Shown: in pieces, positions 54,437-62,908 of the stretch
Layout of the letters: every line of letters begins with the position of its first letter
Position numbering within the stretch: the first letter of the stretch is position 1
From: Betaproteobacteria bacterium Ga0077532
GTDB lineage: Bacteria > Pseudomonadota > Gammaproteobacteria > Burkholderiales > Ga0077523
Length of the DNA: 64,000 bases
Assembly: GCA_001464895.1 (NCBI GenBank)
Contig: LNEE01000015.1
Location: 1-64,000 of the forward strand
Direction: 5' to 3'
The notes under the pieces: model-generated
Seen by the model: only the letters and a program-made list of their open reading frames with translations
The model's database searches: none
Told to the model about the DNA's origin: nothing
Translations under genes and position numbers: made by a program

Positions 54437-55624
54437 TCAGAGCTGCTTCCAGCGCGAGCGCGGCTTGGCGAGGATCGGCTCCGCAGGCGTCTGCGCTGCA
54501 GTCGCGAAGCGATCCAGATGGTGGTCGGCATCGCCATACTGCGTGTCGATCGCGGCAAGGCGCTTCACGAAGTGCCCGACCGCGAGTTCGTCGGTCATGC
54601 CCATGCCGCCGTGCAGCTGGATGGCCTGCTGACCCACGAAGCGGCCGCTGCGACCGATGAGTTCCTTCGCGGCGGACACCGCGCGGCGCCGCTCGACGAC
54701 GTCGGGATCGTCCACCTTCACGGCGGCCAGCAGTGCCATCGATTTCGCCTGCTCGCAGTGCATCACCATGTCGACCATCCGGTGCTGCAGCGTCTGGAAG
54801 CGGCCGATCGGCACGCCGAACTGCTTGCGCGTCTTGAGGTACTCGAGCGTCGCGGCGTTCAGCGCTTCCATCACGCCCACGGCCTCGGCACAGAGCGCAG
54901 CGATCGCGCGGTCCACCGTGAGTTCGATGACCGGCAGCGCGTGGCCATCGACGCCGATCAGGGAGTCGTGGCTGACCTGCACGTTGTCGAGCGTGATCTC
55001 GGCGGCGCGCATGCCGTCGTACGTGGGGTACTCGCGCCCGCCGACGCCGTCCTCGCCGGGATTCACGAAGAAGAGGCTGATGCCCTCGCGATCACCGGGT
55101 TCGCCACTTGTACGCGCGGACACGATGAGGAGGTCGGCCACGGCGCCGTGCAGCACCACGGACTTCGCACCGTTCAGGATCCAGAACCCGCCGTCCTGTC
55201 GCGCGGTGGTCTGCACGTGATTCAGGTCGTAGCGTCCGCCCGGTTCGTTGAAGGCGCAGGCGAGCCGCATCGACCCGTCCATGATGAGCGGCAGCAGGTA
55301 GTCCTTCTGGTCCTTCGTGCCGACCGCGCCAACACAGCTCGCGGCCATCACGACCGTCCCGAGATACGGCTCGACGGACAGATGCCGGCCCAGGGCCTCC
55401 ATCACGATCATCGTTTCGACGCCGCCACCGCCGAATCCGCCGGCGTCGGCCGCGACCGGCACGCCGAGCAGGCCGAGTGCCGCCATGCCCTCCCATACGG
55501 TCGGGCTGTAGCCGATGCGCGAGGCGACGATCTCGCGACGCTGTTCGAACGTGTAGTTCTTCTCGAGGAAGCGCCCGATGGCGTCCTGCAGCATCTGCTG
55601 CTCTTCCGTGTAGTCGAAGTCCAT
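54437..55624 (-). CDS. Acyl-CoA dehydrogenase, subunit-like copy 1
   Basis: A 395-residue FAD enzyme: N-terminal helical domain MDFDYTEEQQMLQDAIGRFL, a beta domain with ACAFNEPGGRYDL, and a C-terminal domain with TRKQFGVPIGRFQTLQHRMV and LHGGMGMTDE. It is paired with the dehydrogenase at 55704. Adjacent, unequal pairs of this kind often form heterotetramers in steroid or branched-chain degradation; that is inference here. Confidence 0.92.
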   Translation of the reverse strand: MDFDYTEEQQMLQDAIGRFLEKNYTFEQRREIVASRIGYSPTVWEGMAALGLLGVPVAADAGGFGGGGVETMIVMEALGRHLSVEPYLGTVVMAASCVGAVGTKDQKDYLLPLIMDGSMRLACAFNEPGGRYDLNHVQTTARQDGGFWILNGAKSVVLHGAVADLLIVSARTSGEPGDREGISLFFVNPGEDGVGGREYPTYDGMRAAEITLDNVQVSHDSLIGVDGHALPVIELTVDRAIAALCAEAVGVMEALNAATLEYLKTRKQFGVPIGRFQTLQHRMVDMVMHCEQAKSMALLAAVKVDDPDVVERRRAVSAAKELIGRSGRFVGQQAIQLHGGMGMTDELAVGHFVKRLAAIDTQYGDADHHLDRFATAAQTPAEPILAKPRSRWKQL

Positions 55625-55703
55625 GGCGTGGTTCCGGTGGAGCGTGTTGTGGATGGCGGATCGTCGACGCGGGCGACCGGGGTCGCCGCGTCACCCGTCG
55701 TGG

Positions 55704-56900
55704 TCAGAGTCCGAGGATCGCCTGCGAGATGATGTTCCGCTGGATCTCGTTCGAACCGCCGTAAATCGTGACCTTCCGCATGTTGAAGTACCTGGCGGCG
55801 AGTGGCCCTGCGTACTCGGGTCCCACCCTTTCGCCCAACCAGTGGTTGCTCCACTGCGCCGGCAGATAAGGCAGCGCATAGGGGCCGACGGCCTCCATCA
55901 TCAGTTCCGACAGGGCCTGCTGGATCTCGGTGCCCTTGATCTTCAGGATCGACGCCTCCGGACCCGGCGCCTTGCCCGCGCTCTCGGCGGCCAGCACGCG
56001 CAGCACCGTGATCTCGAGGGCCATCAGGTCGATCTCGACGCGCGAGATCTTGTCGCGGAAGCGCACGTTGTCGATGAGCGGGCGTCCACCGTCTGACTCC
56101 TTCGCGGCGATGGCCTTGAGGAACGCCAGTTCACGCTTCGAGCGCGAGACGCCGGCGATGTTCGTCCGCTCGTGCGACAGGAGGAACTTGGCGTACGTCC
56201 AGCCGCGGCCTTCCTCGCCGACGAGGTTCTCCACCGGCACCTTGACGTCCTCGAACCAGACCTCGTTCACCTCGTGCGCGCCGTCCAGCGTGATGATCGG
56301 GCGCACGGTGATGCCCGGGCTGTGCATGTCGATCAGCAGGAACGAGATCCCCTCCTGCTTCTTGCCGGTGGTGGAGGTGCGCACCAGACAGAAGATCATG
56401 TCCGCGTGCTGCGCCAGCGTGGTCCAGGTCTTCTGGCCGTTCACGACGTAGTGGTCGCCTTCACGCACGGCGCGGGTCTGCAGCGATGCGAGGTCGGAAC
56501 CGGAACCGGGCTCGGAGTACCCCTGGCACCACCAGTCCTCCGACGACAGGATGCGCGGGAGGTACCGCGCCTTCTGTTCCGGCGATCCGAACGTGTAGAT
56601 GACCGGGCCGACCATGTGGAGCCCGAACGAGATGAGCGGCGGGGCGCCGGCGGCGGCGCATTCCTCTTCGAGGATGTGTCGGCGCACGGCGTCCCATCCG
56701 CAGCCGCCGAACTCGACGGGCCAGTGCGGCGCGATCCAGCCCTTCTCGAAGAGGATCCGCTGCCAGGTCAGGTAGTCGGCCTTGTCGAGATGCTTGTGTT
56801 CGATGACTTTCCGGGAAACTTCGTGCGGCAGGCTCGCGCGTACGAAGGCGCGGACCTCGTCGCGGAACGCGAGCTGCTCGGGGGTGTAGTTCAGATCCAT
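55704..56900 (-). CDS. Acyl-CoA dehydrogenase, subunit-like copy 2
   Basis: A 398-residue FAD enzyme: MDLNYTPEQLAFRDEVRAFV at the start, QGYSEPGSGSDLASLQTRA in the beta domain, and IYGGSNEIQRNIISQAILGL at the C-terminus, the usual adenine/FAD contact. Its N-terminus is more canonical than that of copy 1. It would introduce an alpha-beta double bond in an acyl-CoA and pass electrons to ETF. Confidence 0.93.
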   Translation of the reverse strand: MDLNYTPEQLAFRDEVRAFVRASLPHEVSRKVIEHKHLDKADYLTWQRILFEKGWIAPHWPVEFGGCGWDAVRRHILEEECAAAGAPPLISFGLHMVGPVIYTFGSPEQKARYLPRILSSEDWWCQGYSEPGSGSDLASLQTRAVREGDHYVVNGQKTWTTLAQHADMIFCLVRTSTTGKKQEGISFLLIDMHSPGITVRPIITLDGAHEVNEVWFEDVKVPVENLVGEEGRGWTYAKFLLSHERTNIAGVSRSKRELAFLKAIAAKESDGGRPLIDNVRFRDKISRVEIDLMALEITVLRVLAAESAGKAPGPEASILKIKGTEIQQALSELMMEAVGPYALPYLPAQWSNHWLGERVGPEYAGPLAARYFNMRKVTIYGGSNEIQRNIISQAILGL

Positions 56901-56911
56901 GATGCGTAGCC

Positions 56912-57859
56912 TCAGACGTGCGCCAGCCGGAATCCGGAGCGCGGGAAATGCACGTTGACCTCGCCCACCACGGGGTCCGTGCGACGGATGACGATACGCT
57001 GGGCGCTCATTGCGACCAGACGGCCGGCCACGGCATCCTTGCCGTAGTCGTCGGCGGCGACGGTCACTGCGACACCCGGCGAGAGGCCGTCGGGCGACTC
57101 GGGATGCGCCAGGGTGACGTCGGCGGGTGCGGCGTCCTTCGCGATCGCGAGGGCGGCCTTCGGGTCGAGGTCGGTGGGTGTGCCGTGACCGAGCGCCGCC
57201 ATACGGTCCATCCAGGCGACGACCTGAGGCATGTCATCCATCGGACGCAGATCCGCAGCACGATTCCGGAGCATCCAGAGCGGTGCGTAGAAACAGAAAT
57301 CGACGTACGTGGGTGCGGCGCCGTCGAGGAACAGGCGGCCATCGTCCAGCGCGTGCTCGATCCAGAAGAGATGGCTGCGGACCTGGCTGCGCAGGTACGG
57401 CTGGTCGGCCTTGAATCGATCGAGATCGATCATCCCGTCGGAGAAGCGGTACCGGTCTTCCTTCAGGTCGGCCGGGATGCTGTCGGCGGCCGTCCCGAAG
57501 ACGACGCCGACGATCTCGAGGAACAACCGGCTGTCGGCCCAGGCACCCATGATGGCGAGGCGCCCGCCATGACCACCGGGGAAGAGCGCGGGGCCGGGGA
57601 AGCGCCGCTCGAGTTCGCGGGCAATGCACGCGCTGTCGCAGAAGATGTCGGCGCCGAACTGCATCACGGGCGTCTTGCGATAGCCCCCGGTCAGCGGCAT
57701 CAGATCGGGCTTCGGCAACACCCGGGGAATCGTCACAGACTGCCACGCCACCCCCTTGAACCCCAACATGAGCCGGACCTTCTCGGCGAAGGGCGAATTC
57801 GGGTAGTGGTGCAGGATCGGACTGGCACGTCGTGCGTCGGACACCGGGGCTTCGGACAT
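56912..57859 (-). CDS. Glutathione S-transferase-like protein
   Basis: A 315-residue protein. The N-terminal thioredoxin-like domain carries HYPNSPFAEKVRLMLGFKG and RKTPVMQFGADIFCDSACI. The C-terminal helical domain includes the family motif around FLDGAAPTYVDFCFYAPLW. A further 60-80-residue beta-rich extension follows, ending FPRSGFRLAHV, which is longer than a usual GST (about 220). The ATG at 57859 has GGAGAG upstream. It heads the acyl-CoA gene group. Confidence 0.87.
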   Translation of the reverse strand: MSEAPVSDARRASPILHHYPNSPFAEKVRLMLGFKGVAWQSVTIPRVLPKPDLMPLTGGYRKTPVMQFGADIFCDSACIARELERRFPGPALFPGGHGGRLAIMGAWADSRLFLEIVGVVFGTAADSIPADLKEDRYRFSDGMIDLDRFKADQPYLRSQVRSHLFWIEHALDDGRLFLDGAAPTYVDFCFYAPLWMLRNRAADLRPMDDMPQVVAWMDRMAALGHGTPTDLDPKAALAIAKDAAPADVTLAHPESPDGLSPGVAVTVAADDYGKDAVAGRLVAMSAQRIVIRRTDPVVGEVNVHFPRSGFRLAHV

Positions 57860-58123
57860 CTGGGCTCTCCTCTGGACTGCTTGGCAACGATCGGATTCCG
57901 GCACTACGCCGGAGACCGCTGGAGGGATGTCTGGCGCGCGGGAGGACACGACGGCGGGGGCCATCACTCTAAGGGAAAGGGGCCCGCCGCTCAATCGAGG
58001 ACACCCCGTCCGGGGCCTCCCCATTCGCGGTGCGAGGGCTATACTCGCGAGGTGCCCAGCCCGGCCGCCGACGCAGTCTGCGCAGCCCCGGGCGTTCCAT
58101 CATCCCCTGCCGGAGCCCTGCCG

Positions 58124-59467
58124 ATGAACATTCGCGACCTGATCCCGACCTCACTGCAGGATCTCAACATGGATCCGCTGTGGCTGCCCTTCACCTCGAA
58201 TCGGCAGTTCAAGGAACAGCCCCGTCTCCTGGTGTCGGCGAAAGACATGCACTACACGGCGCTCGATGGCCGCCAGATCCTCGACGGCATCGCCGGTCTC
58301 TGGGCGGTGAATGCGGGCCACTGCCGGGCGCCGATCGTCGATGCCATCAAACGCCAGGCCGAGAACGTCGACTATGTGACCGGCTTCCAGATGCATCATC
58401 CCGCCGCTTTCGTTGCTGCCGAGCGCCTCGTGCGCATCACCCCGAAGGGCATGGGCCACGCCTTCTTCGTGAACTCGGGATCCGAGGCCGTCGACACGGC
58501 GCTGAAGATGGCGCTCGCCTACCACCGCGCCCGCGGCGAAGGCACCCGCACCCGGTTCATCGGGCGCGAGCGCGGCTACCACGGCGTGGGCTTCGGCGGC
58601 ATCTCGGTCGGCGGGATGGTCGCGAACCGCCGGACCTTCTCTGGTGCGCTCCTGCCCTCGGTGGATCACCTTCCCCACACGCATCTCCCCCAGGCCAATG
58701 CGTACTCCCGCGGGCAACCGGAGCACGGCGCGAACCTCGCCGATGCGCTGGAGCAACTGGTCGCGCTGCACGACGCCTCGAACATCGCGGCGGTGATCGT
58801 CGAACCGGTGGCCGGCTCGACGGGCGTGCTGGTCCCGCCGAAGGGCTACCTCGACCGCCTGCGAGAGATCTGCACGAAGCACGGCATCCTGCTGATCTTC
58901 GACGAAGTCATCACGGGCTTCGGCCGCACCGGCAAGGCCTTCGCCTCGCAGACCTTCAACGTGACGCCCGACATGATCGTGTGCGCGAAGGCCCTGACCA
59001 ACGCCGCCGTCCCGATGGGTGCGGTCGTGGTGAAGAACGAGATCTACGATACGTTCATGACCGGCCCGGCGAACGCCATCGAGTTCTATCACGGCTACAC
59101 GTACTCCGGTCACCCACTGGCCGCAGCGGCCGCGATCGCGACGCTGGACCTCTTCGAATCCGAGGCCCTGTTCGAGCGCGCGGCATCGCTGGCGCCCTAC
59201 TGGGAGAACGCGGTCCACTCGCTGAAGGGTCTGCCGCACGTGGTCGACATCCGCAACATTGGTCTCGTGGCGGGTATCGAGCTGGAACCGATTCCCGGCA
59301 AGCCGACGGCGCGCGCCTTCGAGGCGTTCCTCCGTGCATACGAGAAGGGCGTGCTGATCCGTACCACCGGCGACACGATCGCGCTGTCGCCGCCGCTCAT
59401 CATCGAGAAGGCACAGATCGATCGGATCTTCGAGACGATCTCCGACATCCTGAAGACGCTGCCCTGA
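58124..59467 (+). CDS. Class III aminotransferase (omega-amino acid type)
   Basis: A 447-residue PLP enzyme. DPLWLPFTSNRQFKEQPRL at the N-terminus resembles beta-alanine/omega-amino acid-pyruvate transaminases. NSGSEAVDTALKMALAYHRA binds the phosphate, DEVITGFGRTGKAF holds the PLP-ring Asp, and the Schiff-base Lys is in CAKALTNAAVPMG. GGAG lies nine bases upstream of the ATG, and TATACT at 58040-58045 may be a -10. It opens a three-gene plus-strand group. Confidence 0.92.
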   Translation: MNIRDLIPTSLQDLNMDPLWLPFTSNRQFKEQPRLLVSAKDMHYTALDGRQILDGIAGLWAVNAGHCRAPIVDAIKRQAENVDYVTGFQMHHPAAFVAAERLVRITPKGMGHAFFVNSGSEAVDTALKMALAYHRARGEGTRTRFIGRERGYHGVGFGGISVGGMVANRRTFSGALLPSVDHLPHTHLPQANAYSRGQPEHGANLADALEQLVALHDASNIAAVIVEPVAGSTGVLVPPKGYLDRLREICTKHGILLIFDEVITGFGRTGKAFASQTFNVTPDMIVCAKALTNAAVPMGAVVVKNEIYDTFMTGPANAIEFYHGYTYSGHPLAAAAAIATLDLFESEALFERAASLAPYWENAVHSLKGLPHVVDIRNIGLVAGIELEPIPGKPTARAFEAFLRAYEKGVLIRTTGDTIALSPPLIIEKAQIDRIFETISDILKTLP

Positions 59468-59564
59468 CAGTCCGGAGATTCTTCCCACAGTTGTTATCCA
59501 AGCGCGGGGCCTCGATGCCCCGCGCGCCGTTTCAGGCCGCCACCATCGCTCCAGGAAGCACCGC

Positions 59565-61061
59565 ATGAAACTCGTCATCGCCCAGCTGCAGCACGAAACC
59601 AACACGTTCTCGCCGGTCCCCACGCCCTGGGAGTCGTTCGGTGGTTCGGATGGCCCCTACCTGGGCCGCGCGGCCTTTGATGCCATGCACGGCACGCGCC
59701 TGCCCATGGCCGCCTTCATCCATCTAGCAGAAGCCGCCGGGGCAGAGATCGTCACGCCGTACGCCGCGTGGGCGAACCCGAGCGGCCCCGTGGACGGCGC
59801 TGCCTTCGACCGCTTCTGCGACCTGCTCTGTGAGGCAGTGGCGAAGGGATGCGACGGCGTATGCCTCGATCTCCACGGCGCGATGGTCGTGGCCGATCGC
59901 ACGGACGACGGCGAGGGGACGCTGCTCGAACGCCTGCGTCAGGTCGCGCCGCACGTGCCGGTGGCGGTGTCACTGGACCTGCACGCGAATGTGACCGAGC
60001 ACATGGTCAACCTCGCCACGATCGTGACCGGTTACAAGACCTATCCGCACGTGGACCAGTACGAATCCGGACATCTTGCGGGCACGCTGCTGCTGCGGAC
60101 GCTGCGCGGGGAGATCAAGCCGGTGATGGCCTGGGGCAATCGGCCGTTGCTGTCGCAGACCCTCAAGCAGAACACCAACGAGGGGCCGAACCAGGCATTC
60201 GTGGAAGCCGCGCGCGAAGGTGAGCGGAACGGTCTCCTGGCTGCGACGGCCTTCAGTGGCTTCCAGCAGGCGGACATCCGCGACGCGGGCATCAGCGTCG
60301 TCACGGTGGCCGACGGCGACGCCGCCAAGGCGCGCACCGAGTGCGAGCGCATCCTCGACGTCGCGTGGGCGCGGAAGGAAGAATTCATCTACCGCGGTGA
60401 ACCCTTGGAGACCGCGCTGCTTCGCGCGAAGAAGACCGCAGACGCGGTCGGCGGACCGGTGCTCCTGCTCGATCATGCTGACAACTGCGCGTCGGGCGCG
60501 AACCAGGACACCATGTTCGTGCTCCGCGAAGCGCTGCGACTCGGTCTGAAAGGCATCGCCGTGGGTCCCGTGCGCGATCCCGAAGCGGTGGCTGCGATGA
60601 TCGCCGCCGGCGTGGGTGCCAGCATCACGCTGGACGTGGGCGGCAAGATGGACATGCCCGCGATCGGACGGAAAGGCGAACCGCTCCGACTGACCGGCGT
60701 CGTCCGCGCGATCACCGATGGCGAGTACACCGTGACGGGCCCGCAGTTCACCGGGATGCGCTGCCACATGGGACGCACCGCCGTGCTCGACACCGGCGAC
60801 GCCGAGATCGTGATCATCGAACGCAACCAGGAACCGTGGGACCGTGGCGTTTTCACGAGCGTCGGCATCGATCCGACGACGAAGCGATTCCTCCTGCTGA
60901 AGTCGCGCATGTACTTCCGGCCGGTCTTCCTGCCCATCGCGAAGGATCACGTGTTCTGCGACGCCCCCGGCGTGGGCACATCCGACTGGACGGCGTTCGA
61001 GTACCGCAAACTGCGCCGCCCGATCTATCCGCTCGACGAGTTCGCGGCGGGCCACCGCTGA
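59565..61061 (+). CDS. M81-family (MlrC-like) metallopeptidase
   Basis: A 498-residue protein of the DUF1485/MlrC family. Metal ligands are likely in LQHETNTFSPV (near the N-terminus), VCLDLHGAM and VSLDLHANVTEHM. LLLDHADNCASGANQDTMF is a family landmark in the second half. MlrC acts on linearised microcystin in sphingomonads; in other bacteria the substrate is unknown. AGGAAG precedes the ATG. Confidence 0.9.
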   Translation: MKLVIAQLQHETNTFSPVPTPWESFGGSDGPYLGRAAFDAMHGTRLPMAAFIHLAEAAGAEIVTPYAAWANPSGPVDGAAFDRFCDLLCEAVAKGCDGVCLDLHGAMVVADRTDDGEGTLLERLRQVAPHVPVAVSLDLHANVTEHMVNLATIVTGYKTYPHVDQYESGHLAGTLLLRTLRGEIKPVMAWGNRPLLSQTLKQNTNEGPNQAFVEAAREGERNGLLAATAFSGFQQADIRDAGISVVTVADGDAAKARTECERILDVAWARKEEFIYRGEPLETALLRAKKTADAVGGPVLLLDHADNCASGANQDTMFVLREALRLGLKGIAVGPVRDPEAVAAMIAAGVGASITLDVGGKMDMPAIGRKGEPLRLTGVVRAITDGEYTVTGPQFTGMRCHMGRTAVLDTGDAEIVIIERNQEPWDRGVFTSVGIDPTTKRFLLLKSRMYFRPVFLPIAKDHVFCDAPGVGTSDWTAFEYRKLRRPIYPLDEFAAGHR

Positions 61062-61101
61062 GTCAGCGGACGTTCGACCACGATCCTCCCAACGGTGCCC
61101 C

Positions 61102-61728
61102 ATGACGAGTCCCCGGCCCGGCACCATCGCATCCGTGGAGCAACTGCGCGCCCTCGTCGGCGAACCGCTCCCCGTCGTCGAGCGCAAGTTCCACACTCGC
61201 CTGAACGCCGCCGCCCGGGATTTCATCGGCAAGGCTCCGCTGGCCTTCCTGGCCACGGCCGATGCCGAGGGTCGGCCCTGCGTCTCGCCGAAGGGTGACC
61301 ATCCCGCCGTCGCAATCGTCGAGAGCGATACCGTCCTGCTGCTACCGGAGCGCAAGGGCAACCGTCTCGTGTACTCGCTGCAGAACATCCTCGCCAACCC
61401 GGCGGTCGAGCTGATCTTCGTGGCGCCACGCACGGGCGAAACGCTACGCATCCAGGGACGTGCCACGCTCGTCGACGATCCGGAACTCTGCGCTCACCTA
61501 CACAGCAAGGGACGGCCAGCGCTGCTGGTCACGCGGATCGAAGTGACGAAGTGCTACTTCCACTGCGCGAAGTCACTGCTGAGATCCGGCGTGTGGGAGC
61601 CAGCGTCGTGGGGCGACGAGATTCGCGTGTCGTTCGGCGACGAGATCGCCGAGGAAGGCGGACTGGATCCGTCCGAGGTACAGGATTTCGATGCCGGGGT
61701 GAGCGAGCGCTACCGGCAAGACGTCTGA
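61102..61728 (+). CDS. PPOX-type FMN-dependent flavoprotein
   Basis: A 208-residue split-barrel flavoprotein. The FMN-binding core reads FLATADAEGRPCVSPKGDHP and LVYSLQNILANPAVELIFV; a family-typical C-terminal extension has CYFHCAKSLLRSGVW. Related proteins are annotated MSMEG_1061-like. It has the oxidoreductase fold of pyridoxamine phosphate oxidase, but the substrate cannot be assigned. It follows the M81 gene by 40 bases and is probably in the same unit. Confidence 0.88.
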   Translation: MTSPRPGTIASVEQLRALVGEPLPVVERKFHTRLNAAARDFIGKAPLAFLATADAEGRPCVSPKGDHPAVAIVESDTVLLLPERKGNRLVYSLQNILANPAVELIFVAPRTGETLRIQGRATLVDDPELCAHLHSKGRPALLVTRIEVTKCYFHCAKSLLRSGVWEPASWGDEIRVSFGDEIAEEGGLDPSEVQDFDAGVSERYRQDV

Positions 61729-61761
61729 TCGCATGCCTGCGCAGCGCCTCCGCGAGGCTCC

Positions 61762-61797
61762 GGAAAAGAAAATGCCGCGGCATCTCTGCCGCGGCAT
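61762..61797 (-). terminator. Intrinsic terminator of the Ala-rich lipoprotein gene
   Basis: Perfect ten-base stem ATGCCGCGGC / GCCGCGGCAT with a six-base loop (61772-61797), followed on the minus strand by TTTCTTTTCC. It can also stop the convergent PPOX transcript. Confidence 0.8.
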
Positions 61798-61816
61798 GCG
61801 CGCGTGAGCGGACCTA

Positions 61817-62599
61817 TTACTTGACTGCAGCTTCGGCGGTGCGGGACTTCACCAAGCCGTTCGCGGCAAGCTCCGACTTCATGCCGTAGGTCACGGACTT
61901 GGCTTCATAGGCGGCCGAGCGGGCCTCGAGGGCGGTCGACATGGCAGACGCAACCTCGCCCTTCACACCTGAGGCCGCGGCAGCGGACTCGAGAGAGAAC
62001 ACCTCTGCGTTCTTGGCCGACGTCACGGCGGAATCGCTGTTGCGCTTCGTGCTCTCGGCGAGCTGCTGCATTTCCTTGAAGTGCGTTTGCGCATTGAGAG
62101 CGGACGCTTCGGCCATGCTGGCCGAGTGCAGCGCGATCTCGGAGCGCTCGAAGGAGGCGTTGGAACGCTGCATGGCTTCCGCGGCCGCCGAGCGGGCATC
62201 TTCGCTGGCCTTCGCAGCGACGTTCGAAGCCGCGGAGGCCTCTTCGGTTCGCACGCGGGCTTCGGCGAGATCATCCGCAGCCTTCTTCGCCGCTTCGCTG
62301 GCATTGGCGGCGCTGGTTGCCGATTCATCCGTAGCCTTGCGGGCCGTCACGAGCGCTTCTTCGGATGCCTTCTTCGCAGCGGTGCTCGCCGCCGACGCCG
62401 CCGACGCCGTGGACGCCGCGTTCGCAGCGATGGACCGCGCCTGCTCGGACGTGCTGGTTGCCGAGGAGGCAGCCAGCTTGATGTCGGCCAGTTCCTGCTT
62501 CACCTGCTTCAGATCGACATGGCTGGCGCATCCGGTGGCCATGGCGAGGGCAATCACGGAGAGGAACGGCTTGCCGAAACGCTGGACGGTCTTTTTCAT
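61817..62599 (-). CDS. Ala-rich coiled-coil lipoprotein, Lpp-like
   Basis: A 260-residue lipoprotein with lipobox MATGC at about residues 20-24. The mature protein is a nearly unbroken alpha-helical coiled coil made of Ala, Ser, Glu and Lys heptads (for example AAKKASEEALVTARKATDES). The last residue is Lys (AEAAVK), as in Braun lipoprotein, which uses its C-terminal Lys to link to peptidoglycan. It is four times longer than Lpp. The ATG at 62599 has GGAG nine bases upstream. A spacer or tether between outer membrane and wall is inferred. Confidence 0.8.
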   Translation of the reverse strand: MKKTVQRFGKPFLSVIALAMATGCASHVDLKQVKQELADIKLAASSATSTSEQARSIAANAASTASAASAASTAAKKASEEALVTARKATDESATSAANASEAAKKAADDLAEARVRTEEASAASNVAAKASEDARSAAAEAMQRSNASFERSEIALHSASMAEASALNAQTHFKEMQQLAESTKRNSDSAVTSAKNAEVFSLESAAAASGVKGEVASAMSTALEARSAAYEAKSVTYGMKSELAANGLVKSRTAEAAVK

Positions 62600-62908
62600 C
62601 TCATCAACTCCTGGGTTCACGATGGGTGGAATCCATCTGATTGTTGTTGGCCGAGAGCGGGCGGGCCCGCTGCGCCTTCGTGGTCACACCATGCGTTTTG
62701 CAGCCGCAACGTGCCATCCTGGTTTCAGCACGGCGTGGTGCAACAGCCCCATCATCGGAACCGCCGTGGCCGACTTTAGGACTTTCAACCAGCACAGTGA
62801 GTCCTGCCGGACGTCATGGGCACGACAGAGGAACATCGGACGCAACAAATGCGGACGGCCGCCCGAAGGCGGCCGTCCGATGGCTTGTCCTGCCCGGCAG
62901 GGACGGGG
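62600..62908. other. Intergenic region between the lipoprotein and protease genes
   Basis: A 309-base stretch on which both flanking genes point left. It must hold the lipoprotein promoter, but no clear -35/-10 pair is visible. A TGGCACG on the minus strand near 62717 has GC one base off the spacing needed for sigma-54. The protease terminator is at its right end. Confidence 0.4.
62852..62879 (-). terminator. Hairpin after the Do-type protease gene
   Basis: Perfect 12-base stem CGGACGGCCGCC / GGCGGCCGTCCG with loop CGAA; the minus-strand tail CATTTGTTGCG is moderately T-rich. Confidence 0.7.

Noticed and set aside
62700..62720. Minus-strand TGGCACGTTGCGGC near the Ala-rich lipoprotein gene
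   Set aside because: The downstream GC is one base off the strict sigma-54 spacing.
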